A stretch of 64,000 bases of DNA, taken from assembly GCF_021018805.1 (NCBI RefSeq), contig NC_086251.1, positions 38,944,767 through 39,008,766 of the forward strand, written 5' to 3'. Each line of letters begins with the position of its first letter. Position 1 is the first letter of the stretch. The notes under the pieces are model-generated. The model made no database searches. It had not been told where the DNA came from and was given only the letters and a program-made list of their open reading frames with translations. Shown here piece by piece: positions 34,155 through 44,536 of the stretch. Origin of the DNA: Prinia subflava. Taxonomy: Eukaryota > Chordata > Aves > Passeriformes > Cisticolidae. The translations under genes were made by a program, and so were the position numbers.

Positions 34155-34520
34155 GCCCTGCCCGCAGCCCTGCCATAGCCCTGCCCGCTGCCCTGCCCGC
34201 TGCCCTGCCACAGCCCTGCCACAGCCCTGCCCGCTGCCCTGCCACAGCCCTGCCACAGCCCTGCCCGCTCCCCTGCCCGCTGCCCTGCCACAGCCTTGCC
34301 CGCTGCCCTGCCCGCTGCCCTGCCCGCTCCCCTGCCCGCTGCCCTGCCCACAGCCCTGCCACAGCCCTGCCCGCTCCCCTGCCACAGCCCTGCCACAGCC
34401 CTGCCACAGCCCTGCCACAGCCCTGCCCGCTCCCCTGCCACAGCCCTGCCCGCTGCCCTGCCACAGCCCTGCCCGCTGCCCTGCCACAGCCCTGCCCGCT
34501 GCCGTACAGCTGCCCTGCCG
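34155..34520. repeat. GC-rich minisatellite with 11-12-bp units
   Basis: About 30 tandem units of two interleaved types, CCCTGCCACAG and CCCTGCCCGCTG, with scattered variants. The mixed 11/12-bp spacing cycles the reading frame, so long open frames appear on both strands (Pro/Ala/Cys/His-rich on plus, Gly/Gln/Arg-rich on minus). They are products of the repeat and not genes. Confidence 0.93.
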
Positions 34521-34789
34521 CGGGAGCAGCGCTCTGCCGTGGGGCCAGCTGCTTCTAGAGAGGTCCGAGTTAGAGGTGGCAAGAACAGGTCTGTGACAGA
34601 GCTCTTTCTTCGCTTCTGGTCATCAGTCTAAGCCTAACACATCCACAGACAGATGTAAATGACCACTTGTAAAAATGGCACCACGGACACAGCTTGCCAC
34701 AACTCTCCCCTCTCCACCCACCCTGAACAAGCTCATAGAAACTTCATCTGATTGCTTGTGCATGTCGGTGTAATACACCCTCTGTTTCT

Positions 34790-35680
34790 CCACGCTGCCC
34801 AGAACGGAAGATGTGCCCAGCACACCTACGCCGGGAGCGGAGGTTTCCGTAGTGATCGTGTAGGGCGGACTTGTGTCTCTGCCGGCCGCGGGCAGGGCGC
34901 TGGGAGCCGCTCCCCGCCTGGAAAGCACATGCTTGGGCGTGTAAGAAGGCAGGAGTCCTCCCAGAGACGCACCCTGCCAGCGCTACCTAGGCACGGAGCG
35001 CTCCGGGTGGGTGTGTGGGGAAACGCCTGTTGTGGCTCATGGGGACAATTCCTCGCCGTGGGAAAGACCCCCTGCCCTGGCTATCTCGTTAGGGTGGGAG
35101 AAACCCCTCAATACACCGGTCGAAACCTCTCCCCCTGGCGTGGGAACCTAAGGCAACCAGCGAGACCACCAAAGGCTAAAGCGAAAATCCTCACCCCTCC
35201 GCAGAGCACGCACAGTTGTTCCTCCAGCTGCCCAGGGCGTGGAGCATCTCGCAGCTGGGGGTTCTGGGGGCCGCTTCGCCACCGGTCCCTGGCGGCCCCA
35301 CTCGCAAAGCTCTGCGCCAGCGAGGGCAGCGTTGCCTCCGCTCAGTTCTTTTCCTTCCGTCCCCAGTTGCTGGCGGCCGGCTGAGCCCTCCTGCCCTAGT
35401 CCTCGACACCCTCCCCGTCCTTTCCTTCGCCGGGCCGTTCCCGGCCAAGAGGGCTAGGGTGGGGCCAGGTACGGGGTGCCAGGGCAGGGCTCCCGGAGCC
35501 GCGGCGGGCGGAGGGCCGCCGTGCCAGGGCGGGGGCGCGGCGCCCCGGGGCACGCCTCGGCCCGCCAGCCACACCGCGCCCCTCCGCGGCTGCCCGGCGT
35601 GGGGACCCGTGGGGAAAGGGCTCTTTGTGGGCATGGGTGCCCCGGTAGTCTCGGGTGGATAGCAGCAGCACTCGCCCCGA
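34790..35680. promoter_or_regulatory. CpG island about 5 kb upstream of NKX2-1
   Basis: Long GC-rich block, densest at about 35360-35620 with many CGG/CCG and CpG. Overlapping frames on both strands reflect composition; none has a homeodomain or other known motif. It may be an independent promoter, for example of a divergent or antisense RNA, or a Polycomb-bound island. Confidence 0.5.
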
Positions 35681-36229
35681 TGTGTGAACTGCTGTCTGAC
35701 CGCCTTGTCCGACATTATCAGCGGTTAATAAAAGCCCACCACATCTGGCTTTCTTAGTGTCAGTAGACTGTCGCTGCCGCAACAGTGCCAGTACATACAC
35801 ACACGACTTATTGTTGCCCTGAAGCGCTTTTGATAGACCTAAAACAGAGGTTATCCGGAGCAATACTTGAAGGCGGTTGTTGAGGCAATTTGCAAAAAGT
35901 TAGCCTGTAGAGATAGTTAAAAATATAAGTATGTTTTATTTAGATATAAAATACTTTTAATAGGTATATACCTACAAACAGAATCCCACCTGGATCTATC
36001 CATTTATCTGCTTTTGGGCATAGCAATTAGTATATTACATTAGCTGTCTTAGGAGTTATGTACTTTTGTGTGTGTCCCCAGACATGCCTACACACACACA
36101 TGCAAGCGTGGGGCTGCATTCCTCCGGCAGCGGGTATGCATGAGTATATATTTACGCATACATTCACAGTCCTCAACCCTGTCGTCTCTTAAGTGTTTCA
36201 AAAAGGAACTCAGCTTTTAAGTGGGTCAC
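35681..36229. other. AT-rich spacer between CpG islands
   Basis: AT-rich sequence with TATA-like stretches (about 35915-35975) and a short CA run near 36090. No gene, repeat family or clear regulatory cluster is recognised. Confidence 0.4.
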
Positions 36230-36710
36230 CTTGCCGCCCTCCCTTCCCCTTCCCTCGCCCAGGCCTGCGGCCGCGCCGGCGCCGGGAAAAGGGGCTCTCG
36301 GCTCCCGGGTGGGGTTGGACGCGGAGACGACGGACACGGACGTGCCTGTGGGTGGAGAGTGGAGGGGCGGGCTGGGGGTCGCTGCCGGCAGTTTGGTTTA
36401 CCGCAGACCTTTTCTGTTCCAGCGCGCCTGGCGGCGGCGGGCGGCGCGGGGGCTCGTTGCTCACCGCCCCCTGGTTCGGTCTCGAAACCCCCTGCCCGTG
36501 CCTCCGGACGGCCCCGCCGAGGGCCTCGGGAGCGGCAGCCTGCCCTGTGCGTGCTGCGGGGCGGGGGCTCCGCGCCCCCCGCGGCCCCCGCGCCCTCGGG
36601 GCTGCGCGGACGGCGCACAGGGCCGAGCCCGGGGGCGATCCCCCGCGCCCGCCGGGAGCATGCGAACTGGTGGACAGGCGACCTTTCCCCCTCGACCTTA
36701 CCCTAGGGGT
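36230..36710. promoter_or_regulatory. CpG island about 6 kb upstream of NKX2-1
   Basis: Very GC- and CpG-rich (CGGCGGCGGG near 36430, CCCCCCGCGG near 36575). Several overlapping frames on both strands of up to about 250 residues are compositional. I checked them for a second NK2 homeodomain (NKX2-8) and found none. Confidence 0.55.
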
Positions 36711-36979
36711 AACCAAAGCTCTCTTTTATTTTCAGTGTCACTTCGGAGTTTGCCTTTTGTTCCCCGCTACCTCTCGCTTCCAGGGATACGGGCGGCTCCC
36801 CGCTGGCTCGGGGAAGGGCTAGCGGCTGCAAAGATATCTCATTTAAAAACGACAATGGAGTCCTTTCGACCAGCCCGTGTGGTGCCCGAGCTTTATTTTC
36901 GAGCCGGGGAGAATGGAATTGTTTGTTTAGCTTTTGTTTTCACAGCAAAACTCGAGGGCAAGTTACAGGAGGGCTGGTA

Positions 36980-37460
36980 GGAACCTCGGCCTTTCCTCGT
37001 TGCCCGCGGGTGCCCAGCAGGGCCACCCAGCCGGGGGCCGGCGCATCCGGGGTATGACCACGGCAGCCCGGGAACCCCCGCGAACGGCGCGGCTGCGGGC
37101 GGGTCTGCCCGCCGATGCCCTGCTGTCACTGATGTCGGAGGGACCGAGTGCTCTGGTTATTGCCCCCAAGTTATTTTCTGTCTCTTCTCTGCTCCCACGT
37201 CTGCGGCTCGACCTGAGCTCCCTCAGCGGCTTTAATTCGGAAGCTGCCATCTGTCCCATTGTGCCCTTGGCTTCTTTATCTGGGCAGGGCCCATCCGTGC
37301 AAGGTGGCGTTCCCGGCGGTGCCGGGGACGCGCCGGGGCCGGAGCCCGCGGGGCCGGAGGGGCGGCAGCCGCCTCCCTCCCTCCGCTGGCCGCCGGGGAA
37401 AGCGCAGCGCCGGCCCGGGCCCGGGGGCTGCAGCTCGCCCGGGCCTGTGGACTTGCTTCT
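36980..37460. promoter_or_regulatory. CpG island, the most distal on this side
   Basis: GC-rich block with dense CpG, especially 37300-37440. It ends abruptly in an AT-rich stretch. No coding motif is recognised. Confidence 0.5.
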
Positions 37461-37610
37461 CTTGCTGTTGAAATTTCACCCTAGCCAAGGCAAAATCATA
37501 GAAATGAGGAAACAGAAAGCGAATTTGCTCAGTTGTCCTTGGGATGTAATTACATGGATATTCATTCGTTTTCACTGTGCGTTTCTCCAAATCTAGGGGG
37601 AAGGATTAAC
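37460..37610. promoter_or_regulatory. Candidate conserved block with homeodomain-like sites
   Basis: Complex, non-repetitive AT-rich sequence abutting the CpG island, with GATGTAATTACATGG, a palindromic TAATTA core, and ATTCATTCG. The texture is typical of vertebrate conserved non-coding elements. This is inference without alignment. Confidence 0.25.
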
Positions 37611-38686
37611 TGCTTTTACTCTTGCTGCACCTCCTCCTCAACACCTTCCCATAAAGGTAGCTCTGCCTCTGAGCAAGATTCTTCCCCCTCACTGGGGAAA
37701 GTGAAATTTGCCTGTTCCTGGATCAAGAGGAACTGTTTAATAATTTGTGCCTGTTCCAAGAGCTTGCTTTAACAGCAGCACAGTCAAACAGTTTCAAATT
37801 GTGCTCTTGCCAGTTGATGGTCATATACACAAAATATTCTCATTCAAAAACTTCCTTTTGGGAGTAACTCTGCCTCTTCCCCAGCTACCTCCCACCTTCT
37901 GAGCTTGTAACCTATGAATCAGTCCCATAGGGGTTGCTCTCAGTCCCTGCTCTGCAGGAGCAGCCCTATTGCCCCACGCTCTTCTCTGAGTGTGAGAAGT
38001 GAAGATGCAAGTGCCATCCAGGGCTGAAGCCCTTGGAGGTAGAGCTGGCATGAATTAGTGAGCTGGTCTGGTAGGGCCAGAGTGACCCAACTGCCCACTC
38101 AAAGTAGGTAGTCTGTATTTGTCACGGGAGCTTTAAAAATCAACATTTCCCAAGTCTTAAAGAACTCAACCAAACAAACAAGAAATGCCCAATCAATGTT
38201 CCCTCTGACTTGATTTTCTTCTGTTCCTTTCCTGGAAGAGAGGACACAGAAATGTCCTAAGCAAAGAGGTCCATTTCAGAAGCCCAAGGACAAACCTGGT
38301 GATGTTTCAGAAGCCCATTTTTCATTTCATGGGAACCAGTGTCTCTGGGAAGATCACACCCTCAGTTTGGCTAGTACAACTGGTAGGTCTAGTTAAAAGC
38401 TGATGTAAAAAGCTGCAGCACAAAGGAAGTCATTTGTAGCTAAACTCAACAATGAACTTTATTGGTCCTGCTACCAAACCCATTAACAAAGCTCCACACT
38501 CTGCAGCATTGTTTCTGGGGCTGGGTTTTGTTAACCAGTTACCCATGTATGTGTACGGCCCAGGGTGCTGATTTAACAGGGGCATGCCTCTTGCCAGGAA
38601 AGCGTTCAGTTCAGTTACCAGTTTCAGCTAGTTCAGTTTCAAATACCAGTCTTTCAAACACTTCCTGCTGTAAATAGGATCTCAGA

Positions 38687-38731
38687 AGTATATTGTACAG
38701 TAGTATATTGTACAGTAGTATATTGTACAGT
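38687..38731. repeat. Three exact copies of a 15-bp unit
   Basis: AGTATATTGTACAGT is repeated three times head to tail at 38687, 38702 and 38717 with no mismatch. Each unit holds the palindrome TGTACA. Confidence 0.97.
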
Positions 38732-41700
38732 GGGATGGATATATTGATGGCATACATGTCAGGAAAGGCTTTTCTTGAGCCATGAGACCTGTGCCAGGAA
38801 TTTGGCAACTCTGACAACAACTCCCCTTATTTCTCAGTCTATAGGTGAGACATCTCGAACTAGATCAGTTTCCATCAGCAGGACTACTCTGCAATACTCC
38901 ATCTTTCAAAGAGGTTGCTGTAAAAGCAGTGTATGTGGCTTGCTTAGTCCAGCACCAGTTGCACCTGTATTGTCATACATAGCAGAGTCCCTGTATTTTA
39001 TACAAGAAATGGAAATGACGAATAGTGAGTTACAACTATTTGGAGCACCAAATTACTTCTGGGACAAAGTATGTTTTTCTGCAACTGCCTGCACCCCATA
39101 TCTTTGCTCAAACATCCTATAATTTTCACTCTGCCAAATACATTTGTTTATATGAATTGCACAGTGTAAAATATAGGACGTTTTGCTTGCCAAGGAAGTT
39201 GTAGCAATGGATTAGTTGACATTTTTCACCTTTTCCTTGTCCCAAGAAAAATCAGCAATCCAGAAAAGAAATTACAAAATTGGAAAGAGATCTCTCACCC
39301 TTGCAGCTATGTGAAGAACAGAACTGCTCCTAAATGAACTGGCTCTTACTGTAACCAGCTGATGTGCCTTCCTCTGTTGTGTCCCAGCAGCAACCTCTCT
39401 TTCCTCTGGTTGTCCATTCTCTGGATTCTTTGGCTCCCATACTTCTAGGGGATGGGTAACAAAGTTCCACTTGCAACCAAGTGTTCATTGAAAGATTTCC
39501 CAGATTTAACAAAAGATGGGCTCAGCCCTGCAGAACCTTTCTTCCTGGAGTTGATCAGCAAGAAGGAAAGTAGTTCAGCTTGAGGTTCAGTTGGGTTGAA
39601 GGACCAAGAGCTGAGAAGCAAAACCAAAGCTTCTTTGTATTGTAACCTAAAAAATGCACCCAACAAATTTCTGAAGGCTCAGAAGTATTTCATCTTTGAA
39701 TAAGAACAGCACTTTCTGTTAAAATAGAAATCTTAAAACATATGCTAAAACAAGTCCTTGCTAGCAGCTCTATTTTCTGTTTTCCCAGACATTAGTCATT
39801 ATTAGCACTGTAGTACAGAAGAGTCTCCATGTAGCAGGACTATCTTCTAAATTACTTTGGATGATAGACATAATGAAGTTAAAAATTTCACTCATCTTTG
39901 CCCTGTCATAAATGAAAGCACATGTTATACTTATTCAAAAAATAGCTGACCACAGAATTAGGTTCAAGTTACATTTTCAATGTAGATATATTTATGCTGA
40001 AAAAGCCTAGATACTTTCTGGAAAGTAGTTTAATCATTTAAAATAGTCCATTAATGGATTTTGACCACTATTCAGTTTTTAAAATAATGTCCCTTGTAAT
40101 TAGTTGTTTTATCATTCCTTTATGAGCCTTGCTTATTTTGAATTCCAGGGAAAGAAGACTGCTAAGCTGATATAATGAGATAATATCCTTCACTGGCATA
40201 AGTAAGGCTATGAGATGGACTGCTACCCACATTGATAATTATACATGCTCCATTTCCACAACTGGAACCAGAATGAATGCTCTGCAGCATTTTACTCTCT
40301 CTGAATAACATTAACTGAAAAAAGCCAAGTGAGTAACTTGTTTACGTATTAATGTTGAAGGAAACAACCTGAGCTGGCTGTCCTTGAGTCTGTGGAGTCA
40401 AACTCATTCAGCAAGCACTCAGCACAGGATTAAGGAGGAAGACATTTTACCACCTACATACAAAACTAGCATGCCAGCTCTGCCATCCCACAGAGGTGCC
40501 AGCTTCAGGTTCTGTATGGCCTGGGAAGGGACCAGACAGCAGAGAGAGCACCACAGATTTGTCCAGTTGTGAGATACAAGCTTCACAGGTGAACAAAAGT
40601 GGCACTTCCATCCCATCTTGTCTATGTGAGCTCAAAACACTATGAATATCAGAAGTTTTAGGGTGAGAACATATTATGACATGTTATAAGAGCAAAGGTG
40701 TAGCTTGTGGTCATATGGGCAGTAGATGGGTCCTAATCATCTTCTAGAAATCTTTTCTGACTAATGAAGGGATGCAAATCCACACATTGCCTGTCTGGCC
40801 ACACTGACCTCACTGACAGCACAACTAGCTCAGTTTGCTGTTGTGAATGAGAGGCAGAACTTCTGGTTACAGGTACAGGCACGGTCAGAGCAGCTCAGCT
40901 GGAGACAAATGAAGCCCTTCAGTGGTCCCTGTGCCTGCCCTGTCCCTACAAAGCAGCTAAAAACACTTTGAGAGGAAAACTGCCATGGCAGCCTAGCAGT
41001 TCCACAGTCCCTCCTTGTGTGACGCAAGCAGGGCTGCCCGTGGTGCCTCAGGAGCATGTACACTGCCATCATCTGCAGGCAGGGGTCCACCCTGCCATTT
41101 GGCCACCTGTGGCCTGGGACTCTGTTGGAGTGAGAAATAAGAATGCATTTAAATTCCACGGGAAGAGTCTCTGGTACTTACAGCATTTAAAGCTTGCACT
41201 GCAAAACCTATCAAAGGGCACTTGCTTTTCGTTATAGAATTTTGGTGCTTTTGCAGTGAAAATATTTGGTCCTGAATGCAGCCTGGAAACATCAAATGGA
41301 AATACATATTACATGAAGCAAGGGTTTCCAAACAGATCTTCCTTTGGGTACTGCTTGCTGCAGCAGCCCTTGCTGATGGCAGGGATGGCAGCTGAAGCTC
41401 TTGGCATTAGCTGTGCCCAGGGCTCCTGACAGCATTTGGTGGCTGCCAACTCTGTTTGTACCAGACATATGCCTCATTCCACCTCCTGCTCCTCAGCCGC
41501 CCATCAACGCTCTCCCAGCACCAGGATGTCAAGCTGCTTCCTAATCTTTCTCCAGCCACACTGCATTTCTTCCTCTTCCTTCTATCCCCCTTTCACAGCT
41601 GACCAGCCCTGGCAATGTACTGGCAAGAGCTGGCTTGGTGGCAGAGGTGGGAGACAGCTTGCAAACAGGTACCAACCTCACAGCTGAGCACCTTCCATCA

Positions 41701-42935
41701 TAACACAGAGCAGTGTGAGTACCAGCAGTATGACACAGGCTGCAGAATCCTCATGCCCAGGAAAATGATGGATTAAAGCAACCATTCACTTCAGAAAAAA
41801 GGAAAAAAAGGTGTCTCAAATGTTTGTACATCTGCAAAATTTTGGTTTCTGTAGAAAGTTTTCAGTGGATTTTGGATGCTAAACTCTCCATGGCCTGTTC
41901 TTTTCAAGGCATAATACTTTGCTGAATGTGCAGCCCCTTCAATTGCTGGGCTTCTCTAAATTTTCTTTTTCTGACTAAGTCATTAACTATCCTGCATTTA
42001 TCAAAAACGGCTAGAAATGCAGGACTTTGCCTTTCTCTCAATCTGCATGTCATTCCTTTACAAAGCTTGAAAATATTTTTCCTCTGGTATTTATTCATTT
42101 TGCTGTGCTGTATATCCAATTAGACTATTCTGCTGCATTCAGAAATGAGAGCAGTTCCACCTCCCTCGCATCCAGCTCCATTTCTCTTCGGTTTCATTTC
42201 CCTCAGGGTCACTGTTAGGTGATGATATGCAGTAATGTCCCCAGTGAGGTGCTGTTTTCATTAGCTTTCCCCTTCAGAGGTGGTCAGAGGTCTGAATTCT
42301 TATATGATTTGTTTTCTTGGCTACTTAGAAGATAAGATCCTGTTCTGATCCCTCTTCTAAATGGGCATGCTTCATTTTCTGTATTTCTTTCTTTTCTAAT
42401 AAGGCTGTGTCTTTTACCTCTGATTTTAAAACAAGAAATATGTTTTTGTGCATGATGTTTTTTAATCAGCATTCAATACTATTTATATAAAATGACTACA
42501 AAAGGAAGAAGAAATCACATGGCAGAAACACAACATGTACATCTATACACACGTATTAAGAAGATCACAGAAAATGCTCTCAAACACATCTACATGAAAT
42601 GCATTGAGAAAGCAAAAAATACCTCTTCCTGTGGAGCACAAAGTGTCTTCTGTAGATGAATAAATATGTAAGCTCCATAATAAATGCTGCAGCCTATTCA
42701 GTGGGTGTAAACTTTGCTGACTCAAACATGACCCAAGATCCAATGTGCTTTGGGGGAAGACAGGGGATGACAAGCCAAACATAGTAGTTTTCCATTCTTC
42801 TCTCAGTAAAGGGTAATTTGAAAATTTATCTTCTGAAAGGGTGGTGTTTTTCTCATCATGAAATTTTGACATGTAATGCCTTGTTGCACTTTACTTTGCA
42901 AGGGTGGCTATTTCCCCAAAGGTAGTATTACTTGG

Positions 42936-43066
42936 TAATATATATTTATATGTTTATATAAATATAAATATACATAATATATGTATATTACATATATATA
43001 TGTGTGTGTGTATATATATATATGTGTATGTATATACATATAGGTATATAATATATATTTATATGT
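42936..43066. repeat. AT/GT-rich dinucleotide low-complexity tract
   Basis: Alternating TA, CA and TG runs, including TGTGTGTG and TATATATATA, over about 130 bp. The purine-pyrimidine alternation could favour Z-DNA or cruciform structure. Just beyond it lies a 22-bp perfect palindrome. Confidence 0.9.
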
Positions 43067-43089
43067 ATTACTTGGTAGCCTTATAATTA

Positions 43090-43111
43090 CTCAATTATAA
43101 TTATAATTGAG
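43090..43111. repeat. Perfect 22-bp palindrome
   Basis: Each half reads CTCAATTATAA on its own strand, meeting at 43100/43101 with no spacer. It is AT-rich and next to the dinucleotide tract, so it may simply be derived from low-complexity sequence. Confidence 0.9.
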
Positions 43112-43439
43112 GCCCATGGCAGGGCTTGTGAGAGAAGCTGGAGACAAATGGCTCTGCCCTTCACCATCATGGACCTTGAATAAACTGTTGCGGAAGTAGG
43201 TTTGGAGACAAATTAGGGCAAGCATCTCAGGGGAATCTGTGGCCCGGGAATATGGAGGAGAAGGTTTGGACATCCAGTGACTGTTACTGAAAAATCAGAA
43301 TTATTATTATTACTATTATATAGTCAAACTTACAAATAAGTATCACCTCTGGGGTGAATTTCAATCACCAACTGGATTTCATTCACCTAGTTTTGTTGAT
43401 CCTTCTATGTTTTCTTTGTAAATTTTATTTCCTACATTA

Positions 43440-44536
43440 TGTGATGGGCTGACCATGGCTGAATGTCAAGTACCCACCAAAGCTGCTCCATCACACCCCT
43501 CCTCATCTGGCCAGGGATGAGAAAAAATACCAAGAAAGGCTCTTGGTAGGAGGACAGGAAGGGATCGCTCATCAATTATTTTCATGGGTGAAACAGACTC
43601 ACCTTGGGGAAATAAACCGAATTTATTAACAAGAAAATCAGAATAGGATAAGGAGAAGTAAAACCTAATCTTAAACCCCCCCCCCCCCCCCCCCCCCACT
43701 TTATCCCTACCCCTCTCTCCTTTACAGGCTTAACTTTATTCCCAAGCTCTCTATCTTTTCCCCTCCAGAAGTGCAGGAGGATGGGAATGGGGGTTACAGT
43801 CAGTTCATCACTGCTGCTGCATCCTTCTCAGAGGAAGGATTCTTCACACCCTTCCCCTGCTCAGGAATGGGTCTATCCCACAGGAGACAGTCCTCCATTA
43901 AGTTCTCCAAAGTGAGTCCTTTCTACAGGCTGCAGTTCTTTCTGAGCTGCTCCAGTGGGTCCCCCATTGGGTCACAAGTCCTTCCAGCTAACTTTCTCCA
44001 GTGTGGGCTCCTCTCTCCACAGGTCCTGCCAGGATCCTGCTGCAATATGGGCTTCCCATGGGCCCACAGCCTCCTTTGGGCACCCAGCTGCTCTGGTGTG
44101 GAGCTGCTCCAGGGGCTGAAGGGGAATGTTGTTTCCATCATGAACCCCCACAGGCTGCAGGGGCACATCCTGTCTCACCATGGTCTGTACCATGGGCTGC
44201 AGGGAATCTGCTCTGGTGCCTGGAGCACCTCCTGCCCCTGCTTCTTCACTGACCTTGGTGTCTGCAGAGTTGTTTCTTTCACATATTCTCAGTCCTCTGT
44301 TCTCTGGTTGCAATTTGCTTCTGCCTTTTCTTATTATTTTTTCCTTGCTTCTTAACTATGATATCCCAAGGGTGCAACCACAGTCAGTGATGGGCTTGAC
44401 CTTGGCCAGTGGTGGGCCTCCCTTGGAGCTGGCTGGCCCTGGCCCTGCTGAACACAGCTGGAGCTTTTAGCAGCTTCTCACAGGAGCTCCCTCTGTAGCC
44501 TCCCTGCTACCAAAACCTTACCGTGCAAACCCAATA
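43440..44536 (-). mobile_element. Solo LTR of an avian endogenous retrovirus (passerine-type family)
   Basis: Reading on the minus strand, the element starts near 44536 (TTTGCACGGTAAGGTTTTGG), continues through GTAGCAGGGAGG, then a run of imperfect repeats around GGAGCAGCTC and GGGCTGCAG-type words. It has an AATAAA signal (43624-43619), and ends in GGTCAGCCCATCACA at 43440. I recognise this order from a family of roughly 1.1-kb LTRs that is abundant in passerine genomes; no exact family name is claimed. No gag, pol or env sequence flanks it, so it is a solo LTR. A target-site duplication could not be confirmed, so the 5' end is approximate. The 194-residue plus-strand frame inside it is antisense to the element. 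Confidence 0.82.
43676..43697. repeat. C22 homopolymer within the LTR
   Basis: Twenty-two consecutive C on the plus strand (G on the LTR strand), expanded from a G-rich part of the LTR. Probably length-variable. Confidence 0.95.

Larger units (their letters stand above)
37611..43439. other. Gene-free intergenic stretch
   Basis: Ordinary mixed single-copy DNA. I found no exon, RNA gene or recognisable transposon apart from the small tandem repeat at 38687 and the AT-rich low-complexity stretch near 43 kb, both listed separately. All open frames are short and without motifs. Confidence 0.5.

Noticed and set aside
33731..34596. 275-residue plus-strand and several minus-strand Pro/Ala or Gly/Gln-repeat frames
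   Set aside because: They are generated by the 11/12-bp GC minisatellite; no domain and no splice or start context.
36210..37596. Frames of 168-249 residues, considered as a possible NKX2-8 or other gene
   Set aside because: No homeodomain, TN motif or NK2-specific domain in any frame; compositional.
43771..44355. 194-residue plus-strand frame
   Set aside because: It lies inside the LTR, antisense to it; not a viral or host gene.
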